From NCBI GenBank assembly GCA_035534895.1, contig DATLRC010000018.1, positions 1-48,005 of the forward strand: a DNA stretch of 48,005 bases. Direction: 5' to 3'. Positions 39,775 through 48,005 of this stretch are shown one piece after another. Each line of letters opens with the position of its first letter. The stretch's first letter is position 1. A program made the position numbers and the translations under genes. The notes under the pieces were generated by a model that saw only the letters and a list, made by a program, of their open reading frames with translations, was not told where the DNA came from and ran no database searches. The stretch comes from DATLRC01 sp035534895 (GTDB lineage: Bacteria; Patescibacteriota; Saccharimonadia; Saccharimonadales; UBA4665).

Positions 39775-41652
39775 TTATTGCAAAACGGCTTTGATGCGAC
39801 GAATACCGGCTGAGCTAGACTCTTCTTTAATAATTTTAAAACGTCTACCGCCACTGGCCAGCTGAGCGGTATGTTTAACGTGGGGCCCGCCACAAATCTC
39901 GCGCGAGAAATTTTCTCCATCAGGATCACCTACTGTGTAGACTTTAACCTTGTTGGTGTAACGATCACCGAATGCGCCCATCACACCACTACTCAAGGCC
40001 TGTTCAGTATTTTCCTGACGCCAGCTTACTGGCCAGTCTTTGTCAATTTGATCATTGACAATTTTTTCTACTTCTTCAATTTGTTTAGGAGTCATCTTAT
40101 CCTGATAACTAAAATCGAAGCGCAGACGTTCAGCGGTAATATTACTGCCTCGTTGAACTACTTGATCACCCAAGACCATCCTTAGTGCACGATACATAAG
40201 ATGAGTGGCTGTATGATATTCAGTTGTGATCTCGCCCTGGTCGGCTAAGCCTCCTTTGAATTCACCTTTCGTTGCTGTCCGGGAACGATTGCGTTGGTCT
40301 TCCATTTGAGCCTCAAATTGTTGGCGCCAATTAGGATCTGGCTTAAGGCCAACTTTCGTGGCTTCTTCTATGCTCAACTCTGGCGGGAAGCCATAAGTAT
40401 CATAAAGCTTGAACACCTTTTCTCCATTTAACCCGTTAGTAGTGAGCTTGCCAAATTCACGTATTCCTGCTCGTAGTGTCTGACGAAAAATCTTTTCCTC
40501 TTTTTCAAGTACCGTCTTAACTTGATCTGCTTTAGCCGCTACTTCTGGAAAATCAGATCCGTAAAGATCAATGACTATTGGTACAACCTGCTTTATGAGT
40601 GCTTGTTCAATACCTAAATCGAACCCAAAACGAATAGCCCGTCGCAGTAATCGCCGCATAACATAACCTTGTTCTTTATTGCTGGGGATAAGCCCATCAA
40701 CAGCTAAAAACGTAGCTCCTCTTAGGTGATCAGCTATAACGCGCATACTTTCCTTGTGATCATCGTAATTTTTGCTTGAGATTTGCTCAAGCTTATCTAT
40801 TATTGGTTTTAAGAGGCTTATTTTAAAAACATCGGGGTTGTCTATGGCTGCTGCTGCAATTCGCTCAAGGCCGCCTCCATAGTCAACATTGTGTTTTGCT
40901 AAGTGCTCAAATCCTTCTTTGGTCTTTAAATACTCCATGAACACCGAGTTACCAAGTTCTAGATAACGACCGCATTCGCAATTTGGATGACACTTCTGGC
41001 CCCATTTAGGATCATGAACAATATTATCAAACCGGTAGAATACTTCACTGTCCGGTCCTCCAAGCTCACCAATAGGCATCGTAGCCGGTTCACCTGAACG
41101 GCTCCACCAGTTCTTTTTATCGTAAAAAAATATGCGTCCATCGCTTTCGCCAATTTGGTAGCCATTGTCTTCTGAACCTATTTCAACTTCCTTGGCTTCG
41201 ATACCCTTTTGAGTAAATAATTCTTGCCATATTTTGGCTGAAACTGAATCCTTTGGCACACCGTATTCAGGAAAGCCACTGCAGCAGGTTATATAGATCC
41301 GCTTCGGGTCCAGTTTTAATACATCTATTAAGAATTCGAAGAACCATGGCAGTTGTTCCTGTTTGAAGTAATCACTCAAGCTCCAGTTGCCAAGCATTTC
41401 AAAAAAAGTCGTGTGTCTATTATCGCCAATCTCTTCAATATCCTGGGCTCTCAGACATGTTTGGCTGTTAGTCAAACGTTTTCCCTCTGGATGTGGTGCT
41501 CCCATTAAGTTGGGGATTAAAGCTTGCATGCCACTACCCGTAAATAGGGTTGTCGGGTCGTTTTGGGGCATCAGTGAGGCCCTTGGAATCACTCTATGCC
41601 CGCGTTCCTTAAAAAAGGCTAGGTATTTTCTTCTTATTTCCTGAGCTGTCAT
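39775..41652 (-). CDS. alaS: Alanyl-tRNA synthetase (short form)
   Basis: A 625-aa class II enzyme charging tRNA-Ala. The aminoacylation core (about 1-240) starts with the RRKYLAFFKERGHRVIPRAS segment and contains GSGMQALIPN and FFEMLGNWSLSDYF. The tRNA-recognition region (about 240-450) has RLLRRAIRFG. The editing domain has HTATH (about 478-482) and CGGPHVKHT (about 584), so mischarged Ser or Gly can be cleared. It stops after RIKAVLQ, without the C-Ala region (about 200 residues in E. coli). It follows mnmA by 13 bases. Confidence 0.95.
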   Translation of the reverse strand: MTAQEIRRKYLAFFKERGHRVIPRASLMPQNDPTTLFTGSGMQALIPNLMGAPHPEGKRLTNSQTCLRAQDIEEIGDNRHTTFFEMLGNWSLSDYFKQEQLPWFFEFLIDVLKLDPKRIYITCCSGFPEYGVPKDSVSAKIWQELFTQKGIEAKEVEIGSEDNGYQIGESDGRIFFYDKKNWWSRSGEPATMPIGELGGPDSEVFYRFDNIVHDPKWGQKCHPNCECGRYLELGNSVFMEYLKTKEGFEHLAKHNVDYGGGLERIAAAAIDNPDVFKISLLKPIIDKLEQISSKNYDDHKESMRVIADHLRGATFLAVDGLIPSNKEQGYVMRRLLRRAIRFGFDLGIEQALIKQVVPIVIDLYGSDFPEVAAKADQVKTVLEKEEKIFRQTLRAGIREFGKLTTNGLNGEKVFKLYDTYGFPPELSIEEATKVGLKPDPNWRQQFEAQMEDQRNRSRTATKGEFKGGLADQGEITTEYHTATHLMYRALRMVLGDQVVQRGSNITAERLRFDFSYQDKMTPKQIEEVEKIVNDQIDKDWPVSWRQENTEQALSSGVMGAFGDRYTNKVKVYTVGDPDGENFSREICGGPHVKHTAQLASGGRRFKIIKEESSSAGIRRIKAVLQ

Positions 41653-41665
41653 CTCTGCAATTGTA

Positions 41666-42715
41666 TCAGATAACTATGCCGCCTCCGAGTACCCGGTCTT
41701 GGTCATAGATTACTGCCGATTGGCCTGGTGTAACGGCCCTGATTTCCTCTTCTAGAAACACTTCCAACTGATCTTGATGGTCATTAAATCGAAGACTACA
41801 CTTAACAAGAGGCGCTCGGTAACGGCTGCGTACTTGATATTTTTTGGCCTCTACCGGTTGTTCATTAATCCAATGCACTGCGTTTAGGACTAGTCCTTTT
41901 TTCCATAAACCGGTGTCTTGTAGATCATTTGTGACATAGACTTCATTTTTTTGCATATTTTTACCGGTTACGTAGAAAGGAAGCCCTCCGCCAACACTCA
42001 GACCATGCCGCTGGCCAATTGTATAAAACAGGGCGCCGTCATGTTCACCAACTATGTGCCCATCTTTATCAATAATTGGGCCCTTTGGTTGGGAACCAAG
42101 TTCACTTAACAAAAAATCTTTAATGCCAATTTTGCCAACAAAACAAATACCTTGGCTGTCTTTCTTATTGGCTGTTGCTAGACCGAATTTTTTAGCTAAA
42201 GAGCGAACCGCCGTTTTTTCTAGTTTACCTATCGGCAGTAATGAATGCTGAAGAGCCTTAGTAGTTATACGATATAAAAAGTAACTCTGGTCTTTGTTGG
42301 CATCAAGACCGGTAAAAAGTTGGCCCTTGGAACTCTGTGCATAGTGGCCCGTAGCAATTAAGTCAGCACCATCAGTCAGAGCAGCTTCAAGAAACAATTT
42401 GAATTTTATCTCCTGATTGCACATAACATCTGGATTTGGTGTTAAGCCCAAGCGATAACCCTTAACCATATAGTCAACAACCGTCTGTCTATATTCGGTC
42501 TCAAAATCATATACTTTAAAGTCTATCCCCAGCTGGACGGCTACTCTTTTGGCATCCTGATAGTCCTCTTGCCAGGAACAAACCATCCCCGGTAAGTCTT
42601 TGGTCCAATTCTTCATATAGACACCAACGATCTGATAACCTTGATCTTTTAGAATGGCGGCAGTAACCGAACTATCAACACCACCAGACATAGCCACATA
42701 AACTTTTTTTGACAT
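41666..42715 (-). CDS. mnmA: tRNA-specific 2-thiouridylase MnmA
   Basis: A 349-aa enzyme adding sulphur to U34 of Lys, Glu and Gln tRNAs. The ATP pyrophosphatase P-loop is AMSGGVDSSVTA at the N-terminus. The first catalytic Cys is in MCNQEIKFKLF and the second in DSQGICFVGKIG. The C-terminal beta barrel has YTIGQRHGLSVGGG and QVRSRYRAPLVKC. Length and motif order are normal. It ends in TGA 13 bases before alaS, so the pair forms an operon. Confidence 0.96.
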   Translation of the reverse strand: MSKKVYVAMSGGVDSSVTAAILKDQGYQIVGVYMKNWTKDLPGMVCSWQEDYQDAKRVAVQLGIDFKVYDFETEYRQTVVDYMVKGYRLGLTPNPDVMCNQEIKFKLFLEAALTDGADLIATGHYAQSSKGQLFTGLDANKDQSYFLYRITTKALQHSLLPIGKLEKTAVRSLAKKFGLATANKKDSQGICFVGKIGIKDFLLSELGSQPKGPIIDKDGHIVGEHDGALFYTIGQRHGLSVGGGLPFYVTGKNMQKNEVYVTNDLQDTGLWKKGLVLNAVHWINEQPVEAKKYQVRSRYRAPLVKCSLRFNDHQDQLEVFLEEEIRAVTPGQSAVIYDQDRVLGGGIVI

Positions 42716-42751
42716 ATCTATATTAGTTTAGCAAATAAAAGATTTTGGCGC

Positions 42752-43066
42752 TTAAACATCCAGAAAAACTGTTATTTTATCGGCCTTGACATGCATTATT
42801 CCGCCCGATATACGGATTCGTTGTCCTAGGCCCGAACCTTGATTAATTAAAAGCTCACAGGGATTAAGCAATGTTATGAAGTTGTGGTGCCTGGACAAAA
42901 TATCAAATGGGCCAGTACGATTAACTGCTGAGATGCTTTGAGCTGGCTCGTCAAAGTAGACCTTTGATGGCGAGTAAACCTTAACCTGCATAGTTAGTGA
43001 TTGTGGTTTGTCTTTCTGTTTAGGCAAGGTTTGCTCTTTATTAGCAGAGTTATCCTCTTGACTCAT
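42752..43066 (-). CDS. atpC: ATP synthase epsilon subunit, short form
   Basis: A 104-aa F1 epsilon subunit. A polar N-terminal extension of about 25 residues precedes the beta-sandwich (MQVKVYSPSKVYFDEPAQSI, SRHHNFITLLNPCELLIN, IRISGGIMHVKADKITVFLD). The C-terminal two-helix arm, which in other bacteria inhibits ATP hydrolysis, is absent: the protein ends right after the sandwich. Its ATG overlaps the atpD stop by four bases. It is the last atp gene. Confidence 0.88.
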   Translation of the reverse strand: MSQEDNSANKEQTLPKQKDKPQSLTMQVKVYSPSKVYFDEPAQSISAVNRTGPFDILSRHHNFITLLNPCELLINQGSGLGQRIRISGGIMHVKADKITVFLDV

Positions 43067-44367
43067 ACAATTATTTCCTCAACTCCTTTAAGAGTTTCCT
43101 CGCGACTAAATGTTTCGCCCTTAAATGCTGATTGGTCTTCTACGACATGCAGGTGTTGAGAGAAATATTGAATTAGTTTTTTGGCTTTGGCATAATCAGC
43201 CCTATCAGCTGGACTTAATTCGTTCTCGCCGATAATAGCGATGATTCCCTTCAGTGATTCATGTTTTTGAAGCAATGTTTGAACTTGAACACTTAGAAGG
43301 TAGTGTTGATCACCAACTATATCCGGTGAGAGCAGCGAAGAGTTCGTCCGAATTAGATCAACTGCTGGGCGGATGCCTTCTTCGGCCACCTTGCGACTGA
43401 GTACAATTACAGAGTCCAGTTCGTGTTGAATCATTTGTACCGCTGGATCGCTAAGGTCATCGGCAGGAACATAAATGGTTTGAACTGCCGTGATCGAACC
43501 TTGTGCATTAGAGCTTAGGCGATCCTGAAGTATTTTAACGTCAGAAAAAACTGTCGGTTCATAGCCACCTTCTGCAGGTACTTCATCAATAATGGTTGAA
43601 ACCTCATTTTTGGCTTGAACGTAACGATACATGTTGTCGGCAAAAAATAGGATGTCTTTTCCAAGCTCATCCCGAAAATATTCAGCTATGGTGGCTGCTG
43701 CCAAACCAACCAAGGATCGTTGTACTGGATTCTGGTCCATCTGACCGAATAACATGCTGGTATTCTTTAATAGATCCCTTTCTTTCAGTGTCTCGTATAA
43801 TTCATGGCCTTCACGAATGCGTTCGCCAATTCCGGCAAAGAAACTTAACCCACCGCTTTGAGCGACGTTGTTAATTAGCTCCATAGTTAAGACTGTTTTA
43901 CCGACACCTGCACCGCCGACAATACCAATTTTTCGACCTTTTACAAAAGGCGTGAAAAAATCAATTACTTTAATGCCAGTTGTTAAAATCTCCGGATGTT
44001 GAGTGTTAAATGAAGTGCTTCTAGCCGGTGCCTTAAAAATGTTCCGGTAAGACATTTTGGCGGTTTCAAGTGCTGGGCCGCCATCGATCGGCTTACATAA
44101 AGGGTCGACAACCCGGCCAAGCAGCTCGACACCAACTGGTATCTCGATACTTTTATTGGTCCGGTTAACGGTCATGCCCTTTTGCAAGCTGTTTTCGGCT
44201 CGTATATTTAGACATTGGGCAACCTGCCGGCCTGGTAAGCTGTGTACTAGTAGCGGCGTCTGGCTTATGTTATCTACTAGTAAAACTTCGTTTAGCTCTG
44301 GCAGTTTATCATCAAACTGAACACGAACTACCAATCCCTGTAATGCTCTTATGACGCCTTGGTTCAT
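43063..44367 (-). CDS. atpD: ATP synthase beta subunit
   Basis: A 434-aa F1 beta subunit, the main catalytic subunit. The N-terminal barrel (about 1-75) starts VIRALQGLVVRVQFDDKLPE. The P-loop GGAGVGKT lies at about 150-157, the catalytic Glu in GIGERIREGHEL, and Walker B in DILFFADNMYRY. The sequence is divergent: the usual MNEPPGAR loop reads MDQNPVQR and DELSEED reads NELSPAD. Residues needed for ATP handling are kept. It overlaps atpG by four bases. Confidence 0.94.
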   Translation of the reverse strand: MNQGVIRALQGLVVRVQFDDKLPELNEVLLVDNISQTPLLVHSLPGRQVAQCLNIRAENSLQKGMTVNRTNKSIEIPVGVELLGRVVDPLCKPIDGGPALETAKMSYRNIFKAPARSTSFNTQHPEILTTGIKVIDFFTPFVKGRKIGIVGGAGVGKTVLTMELINNVAQSGGLSFFAGIGERIREGHELYETLKERDLLKNTSMLFGQMDQNPVQRSLVGLAAATIAEYFRDELGKDILFFADNMYRYVQAKNEVSTIIDEVPAEGGYEPTVFSDVKILQDRLSSNAQGSITAVQTIYVPADDLSDPAVQMIQHELDSVIVLSRKVAEEGIRPAVDLIRTNSSLLSPDIVGDQHYLLSVQVQTLLQKHESLKGIIAIIGENELSPADRADYAKAKKLIQYFSQHLHVVEDQSAFKGETFSREETLKGVEEIIV

Positions 44368-45227
44368 ACAGCCACCCGACTCTTAACTTTTTTTGTACCA
44401 CTAATGATATCGCGTAGTTGTTCGTCATTAAGCGCTCTTTTGGTCTGGTTATAGTGCATGACCAAATCGTGCTCTGTTTCGGTTGCCCTTTTTTTGGCAA
44501 CACTCATTGCCCGAAATCTAGAAGCATATTGTGCTAATTTCGATTCCAGTAGTGTCTGCAATAGACTGATCTCTGCCATTGAACGCTCCAGATGGGCTAC
44601 AACGGCATAGGTACTGGGCTCAAAAATGTAGGTTGCCTCACTGATCACATCCTGAGCACTTAGTTCAACTTTACTGCCTGCTTCCTGAACGACTTTTTTA
44701 AGCTCAATGCGTTTTACATCTTGAACCATCAACGAGACATAGCTCTGATAATAGACAAATGTCGAGCGATATAAGCGAGCTTCCCTAACCAGGGGTTTAA
44801 CATTAATATTCTGATCACTTTCTGGTAGTTTAAAATACTTTTTAAAGCCAATTCCAGCCTGAGTAAGTTGGAGAACACCGTGATGGCCAATAATAATAAT
44901 ATCCTGTTTGTTTGGATCGTAGCTTTCGAGCATCCATTTAATAAGCTTTTCATCTATATCTCCGTTCAAGCCACCTTCTGCAGTTATGATTATAAATAAG
45001 TCTTTGTTAATAATTTCTTCTTTTTCGGTACGACCAAACCTAAATGCTCTGTCGACTCGAAGTTGGTTATAAATACGCCAAAGCTCGTTAAAGAATTTTT
45101 GAGACTCTGTAACTTGGTTTTTGATGCGGGCAATCCGAATACTAGCCAGACCTTCTAAGGCACTCGTTAAGTCAACTAGCGTGGTCATCGTTGCTCTCTC
45201 GGTAATAATGTCATTCAGACGTTTCAT
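44364..45227 (-). CDS. atpG: ATP synthase gamma subunit
   Basis: A 287-aa gamma subunit, the rotating shaft. The N-terminal helix (MKRLNDIITERATMTTLVDL) and C-terminal helix (MAEISLLQTLLESKLAQYAS, FRAMSVAKKRATETEHDLV) flank a Rossmann-like middle with FIIITAEGGLNGDIDEKLIK. The conserved ending usually reads 'ASRM.AM..AT.NA.......YN..RQ..IT'; here it is ASRFRAMSVAKKRATETEHD, then YNQTKRALNDEQL. Gene order between alpha and beta is standard, with four-base overlaps on both sides. Confidence 0.93.
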   Translation of the reverse strand: MKRLNDIITERATMTTLVDLTSALEGLASIRIARIKNQVTESQKFFNELWRIYNQLRVDRAFRFGRTEKEEIINKDLFIIITAEGGLNGDIDEKLIKWMLESYDPNKQDIIIIGHHGVLQLTQAGIGFKKYFKLPESDQNINVKPLVREARLYRSTFVYYQSYVSLMVQDVKRIELKKVVQEAGSKVELSAQDVISEATYIFEPSTYAVVAHLERSMAEISLLQTLLESKLAQYASRFRAMSVAKKRATETEHDLVMHYNQTKRALNDEQLRDIISGTKKVKSRVAV

Positions 45228-46651
45228 TTTTTAAGCTCCAGTTTAACCGCTTCAAGAAGCTGAGATCGTAATTTGTCGAAGTCTTGATCTTCCTTAACTC
45301 GTTCTGCAAATTCTGGTGCTTTGACCTTAAGGGCCTTGGTGTCTATTACTACGCCCTCTGGCAGATTAAGAGCAATGTCGAGCATTAGAATCTGGGACGC
45401 AATCGAGTAGGTTTCAGTCGGTGTTTGATTTAGAAGTTCATAAACACGGCGACCACGCTGTAGATCTTTTTGAGCTTCAAGAGCTAGTTCGGAGCCAAAA
45501 TGAGCAAACTCCTGAGCTTGATTATAAATATTAAGTGCTGAGATCGTCTGAGCCGCTAATTGGCGTTGGCGCTCGCTTTGACCGCGGCCGCCAACACGCG
45601 TAACACTAAGACCGGTATTTATGCCCGGACGCATCAGGTCACGAAAAACTTTCATGTCTAGAACCCATTGACCGTCTGTGATTGACATAACATTGGTCGG
45701 TAAATAGGCCGTGATGTCACCACCAGCCGTTAAGACTATTGGTAAGGCGGTTAGTGTTTTGTGATTGCTAGCCAACTTTCCGGCTCGCTCAAGCAAGCTT
45801 GAATGAGCATAGAACATGTCTCCTGGATAAGAATCGCGTCCTGGGCTAACACCAGACAATAGGGAAATCTCCCGGTGGATTTGGGCATGACTTGTAAGAT
45901 CATCATAAATAATAATGATATTCCGATCACAGGACTGCCAAAGATATTCACCAATCGCACAGGCTACGTAAGGCGCTAAATAGCTAATTACTAACGACTC
46001 AAAAATAGTGGCCACAATCACTATGGCGTTGCTTAGGCTGCCTTCTTTTTCCAAACGGCCGAGCAGTGTATCAACATCGCTACGCCTCTTGGCAATCAGG
46101 ACATAAATTACAACTGTATCATTGCCCCTTTGGTTAATGACAATTTGGGTTGCCAGTGTACTCTTGCCGGATTTACTGTCGCCCAAAAGTGCCATTCTCT
46201 GGCCATGAACCAATGGGAAAAGAACATCAACAACTAACACACCGGTAGCTAGCTGATCGGTCAGTCTTTCGCGTTCGTGTAAGGCCGGTGCCTGATGAAA
46301 AATCGGCCAGGCGTTATCGGCAACAATTGGTCCTTTTCCGTCCAGCGGTTCACCAGTTACAGAAAGCACTCGGCCAATATAGCCTTTGCCAACTCGAGTC
46401 ACTAGCTCACTGTGTTGTAAGACAACGATACTGCCAACAGATATTGCTTGCTCCCCAAGATGCAAAATCAAAACTTGATCCTCTAGTATTTGATAGACAA
46501 AACCCTTACTGCCATCTTCAAACATTACTAAAGCCCGAATATTAATCGGCTGCAAACCGTGAACTCTTACCATAAAGGCCTCTACGGCAAAAACTTCGCC
46601 AATTGGCTGGCCGCTATTTACTAAATGATTAAAGTGACGATTGTCGCTCAT
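45224..46651 (-). CDS. atpA: ATP synthase alpha subunit
   Basis: A 475-aa F1 alpha subunit. The barrel (about 10-95) has RVHGLQPINIRALVMFEDGS. The P-loop LLGDSKSGKST (about 152-161) replaces the usual GDRQTGKT with a still compatible sequence. Other features are SLLSGVSPGRDSYPGDMFYA, SLTALPIVLTAGGDITAYLP and the arginine-finger segment LSVTRVGGRGQSERQR. It is shorter than the common 500 aa, mainly at the C-terminus. Its ATG overlaps the delta-like stop by one base. Confidence 0.94.
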   Translation of the reverse strand: MSDNRHFNHLVNSGQPIGEVFAVEAFMVRVHGLQPINIRALVMFEDGSKGFVYQILEDQVLILHLGEQAISVGSIVVLQHSELVTRVGKGYIGRVLSVTGEPLDGKGPIVADNAWPIFHQAPALHERERLTDQLATGVLVVDVLFPLVHGQRMALLGDSKSGKSTLATQIVINQRGNDTVVIYVLIAKRRSDVDTLLGRLEKEGSLSNAIVIVATIFESLVISYLAPYVACAIGEYLWQSCDRNIIIIYDDLTSHAQIHREISLLSGVSPGRDSYPGDMFYAHSSLLERAGKLASNHKTLTALPIVLTAGGDITAYLPTNVMSITDGQWVLDMKVFRDLMRPGINTGLSVTRVGGRGQSERQRQLAAQTISALNIYNQAQEFAHFGSELALEAQKDLQRGRRVYELLNQTPTETYSIASQILMLDIALNLPEGVVIDTKALKVKAPEFAERVKEDQDFDKLRSQLLEAVKLELKK

Positions 46652-47151
46652 TACTCGGCTTGCCCCATCAGAGACTGAATTAATAATGACCGCTGCTTAG
46701 TGAAGTGCTGCCGGAGGCTGAAATCGTAATAATGGTTTGGTGTACGTACTATGCACCCGGCAGCTATAGAAGGTTGAAGCCCAATCCTAACTAGCACAAA
46801 GGGGTGGATATTTTGTCTCAGCCAAATAACTATCTTGTTGAGGAAGGCCGATGAGGGATCAGTAGCAAAACTAATATGCAAAACCGGAGCTTGGCCAACA
46901 GATTCAAGAAAAGCCAGCAGTTGCTGACGAGAGTTGGTTTGCAATAAGTTTAAGCTATTGATCTGGGCCAGTTCATCCAGTAAACGACTGGTTTTAGGTA
47001 ACTTAGAGCTGTTTTGTTCCGAATTACGCAAGGCGGCTTGGGCGAGGTATTCATCCAGAGATTCAGTTTCGCGCTTTAGGCGTTGAATATCGGCTGGACT
47101 AGCTGCCAGTGAGGGCAATTTGAAATTTTCAATTGACGGATCATGCTCCAT
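46651..47151 (-). CDS. atpH: ATP synthase delta-like subunit
   Basis: About 166 aa from the ATG at 47151, chosen because GAGG lies about ten bases upstream; a GTG at 47166 would give five more residues. The N-terminal part is polar and helical. The C-terminal 75 residues (ISFATDPSSAFLNKIVIWLR, VRIGLQPSIAAGCIVRTPNH, YYDFSLRQHF) follow the delta/OSCP C-terminal pattern 'v...p...gG..vr..d...D.S.r..l'. Delta joins F1 to the peripheral stalk. Divergence is high, and the call rests on this motif and on operon order. Confidence 0.8.
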   Translation of the reverse strand: MEHDPSIENFKLPSLAASPADIQRLKRETESLDEYLAQAALRNSEQNSSKLPKTSRLLDELAQINSLNLLQTNSRQQLLAFLESVGQAPVLHISFATDPSSAFLNKIVIWLRQNIHPFVLVRIGLQPSIAAGCIVRTPNHYYDFSLRQHFTKQRSLLIQSLMGQAE

Positions 47152-47764
47152 GTTCAATATCCTCACGTATGGCTTGTTTATTGGCTTCTAGTTCGCCTAG
47201 GATATATTCCAGCTGGTCCGAGAGATCAATTTGATCACCAATAGCCGCTAACACATAGTGGTTGACTATGTCAGCCATGTGTTCTTCAAAGCGTTGAATC
47301 CGGTGTGCTTTCTCTTCATTGACTTGAAGCTGTAACTGTTCACCTAAAATTTGTCTTTGTTCGTCAATGGCCTCTTTGGTCTTATCGATGGAATTGATTG
47401 CTAGCTGTTTGGCGTCGGTAATCGATTCTTCATACTTCTTAAATTCTTCTTGCAGGGTGGCGGTAATTTCTTGCTTCATGTAGTCATTAAGCTGAGAGGT
47501 CGTCAGTCGCAGGTCTTGTTGCAGAAACATGGCATTCTCGCCGATAATTTTTTCAAAATGTAACCGACCGCGATTTTTAAGCTCTTCGCGAAAAGTATTA
47601 TCAAAAATATTATCAACGGCACTTTTAGCAGATTGTTCCATGGAGCTCATGCCGCCTTGAGTCTTTTGGCCACCAAGTCGTCCTAAACGCACAATTAGCC
47701 AAATAAAGGCAATAGCCGCCGAGCCCAACACAATTAAGATGACCACTAACCACCAGATTGTCAT
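47141..47764 (-). CDS. atpF: ATP synthase b-like subunit (peripheral stalk)
   Basis: A 207-aa protein with one N-terminal membrane helix (about 3-26) followed by a long charged coiled coil (about 60-195; EEFKKYEESITDAKQLAINS, LQLQVNEEKAHRIQRFEEHM). It sits where the b subunit is expected, before delta and alpha, so a divergent b subunit of Fo is the best reading. Sequence motifs alone are not diagnostic. GGTGGGAAT with a short spacer precedes the ATG. The a and c subunit genes, usually just upstream, are not visible: an IS element begins about 115 bases before the start. Confidence 0.75.
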   Translation of the reverse strand: MTIWWLVVILIVLGSAAIAFIWLIVRLGRLGGQKTQGGMSSMEQSAKSAVDNIFDNTFREELKNRGRLHFEKIIGENAMFLQQDLRLTTSQLNDYMKQEITATLQEEFKKYEESITDAKQLAINSIDKTKEAIDEQRQILGEQLQLQVNEEKAHRIQRFEEHMADIVNHYVLAAIGDQIDLSDQLEYILGELEANKQAIREDIEHGA

Positions 47765-47805
47765 CAGTTTATTCCCACCTTGACCATTTTTCGTTTTACC
47801 TCAGG

Positions 47806-47833
47806 TTTTTAAGTGCTTTAGCTTTCTTGTCAA
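47806..47833 (-). promoter_or_regulatory. Possible outward promoter at the IS end, driving the atp genes
   Basis: Minus strand: perfect -35 TTGACA (47833-47828), 16-bp spacer, and TAAAAA (47811-47806) as a weak -10 box, pointing into the b-subunit gene. The TTGACA is next to a stretch (TTAGGGTATA) that may belong to the IS terminus. The IS boundary itself could not be fixed. Confidence 0.35.
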
Positions 47834-47878
47834 TATACCCTAAAAAGGGGAATAATAAAAGTATCCTGCACTTACTCA

Positions 47879-48005
47879 CTACATCGTGGACAGTCTGGCT
47901 CGTGGAATAGTTATGTCTAGGGTATCACAAAACTCCTGGGGAGTCTGGTAGTTTAGGGATTGATGAGGTCTGAAGAAATGGTAATCATTGACCCATTCAG
48001 TAATC
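47879..48005 (-). mobile_element. 3' end of an IS transposase (rve_3-type integrase core)
   Basis: The last 41 codons of a transposase running off the right edge. The sequence TEWVNDYHFFRPHQSLNYQT followed by PQEF matches the integrase-core ending of IS3/IS481-type transposases ('W...YN..RPHq.Lny.TP.e'). It continues to DTLDITIPRARLSTM and a TAG stop. The element is oriented like the atp operon and ends between here and about 47830. Whether it is intact depends on sequence outside the window. Confidence 0.9.

Noticed and set aside
1..48005. Recoded UGA (Gly) as in Gracilibacteria
   Set aside because: UGA serves as a normal stop in several well-defined genes (for example the holin-like gene at 17224, ftsA at 38402 and mnmA at 41666), and no conserved frame needs read-through except the NUDIX pseudogene, which also has frameshifts.

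Overview
The window looks like a chromosome segment of a small-genome Patescibacterium (CPR), most likely Candidatus Saccharibacteria (TM7). The reasons are compact and often shortened housekeeping proteins (UvrC about 502 aa, AlaRS 625 aa without the C-terminal region, epsilon ATPase subunit without its helical arm), many overlapping start and stop codons, several lineage-type proteins without a recognisable family, and the combination LemA/HtpX, exonuclease I, FtsA, MltG and a divergent F-type ATPase. UGA is used as an ordinary stop in several genes, so the recoded Gracilibacteria/Absconditabacteria group is unlikely. No rRNA and no CRISPR array were seen. Taxonomy is inferred from gene content only.

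Layout. Bases 1-3406 carry the end of an integrated mobile element: a truncated Ala/Glu-rich gene, a replication-relaxation protein, a perfect DnaA box, a 37-aa overlapping ORF and a large serine recombinase whose last 21 codons are antisense to tRNA-Phe(GAA), probably the integration site. Bases 3407-5700 hold a decayed NUDIX gene, a MazG-like/SPFH gene pair, tRNA-Ala(GGC), a possible structured RNA and a small coiled-coil gene. Bases 5688-10080 (minus) form a lemA-htpX-membrane protein-ligA operon. A D,D-carboxypeptidase gene (plus) follows, then two toxin-antitoxin modules (RelE/RelB-like and Phd/PIN), each next to one copy of a diverged repeat that still reads as a short ORF.

Bases 13056-23194 (minus) contain tRNA-Leu(GAG)/tRNA-Val(TAC), a GlcD-type flavoprotein, tRNA-Leu(CAG), a membrane-anchored substrate-binding protein with secG and a holin-like membrane gene, pepP, uvrC, trhO and a large tail-anchored acidic protein. 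An ABC exporter (plus), ribosomal protein L25 and DedA follow. Bases 26622-33879 hold uvrA flanked by two unknown genes, a small membrane protein, sbcB and obg. Bases 33954-42715 hold a LysM/CHAP wall hydrolase, a division/wall operon (ftsA, a conserved single-pass protein, ruvX, mltG), alaS and mnmA. Bases 42752-47764 hold ATP synthase genes in the order b-delta-alpha-gamma-beta-epsilon (minus). The window ends in the 3' end of an IS transposase lying just upstream of the b-subunit gene, where the a and c subunit genes would be expected.

How it works together. The region is mostly DNA repair (LigA, UvrA, UvrC, SbcB, RuvX), tRNA charging and modification (AlaRS, MnmA, TrhO), envelope building and remodelling (D,D-carboxypeptidase, MltG, LysM-CHAP, FtsA, SecG) and energy coupling (F1Fo). 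Promoters are clear sigma70-type sites, mostly with 17-bp spacers. Several first genes of transcription units sit only 6-10 bp after a -10 box, which implies leaderless or nearly leaderless mRNAs, while many downstream genes have Shine-Dalgarno sequences.
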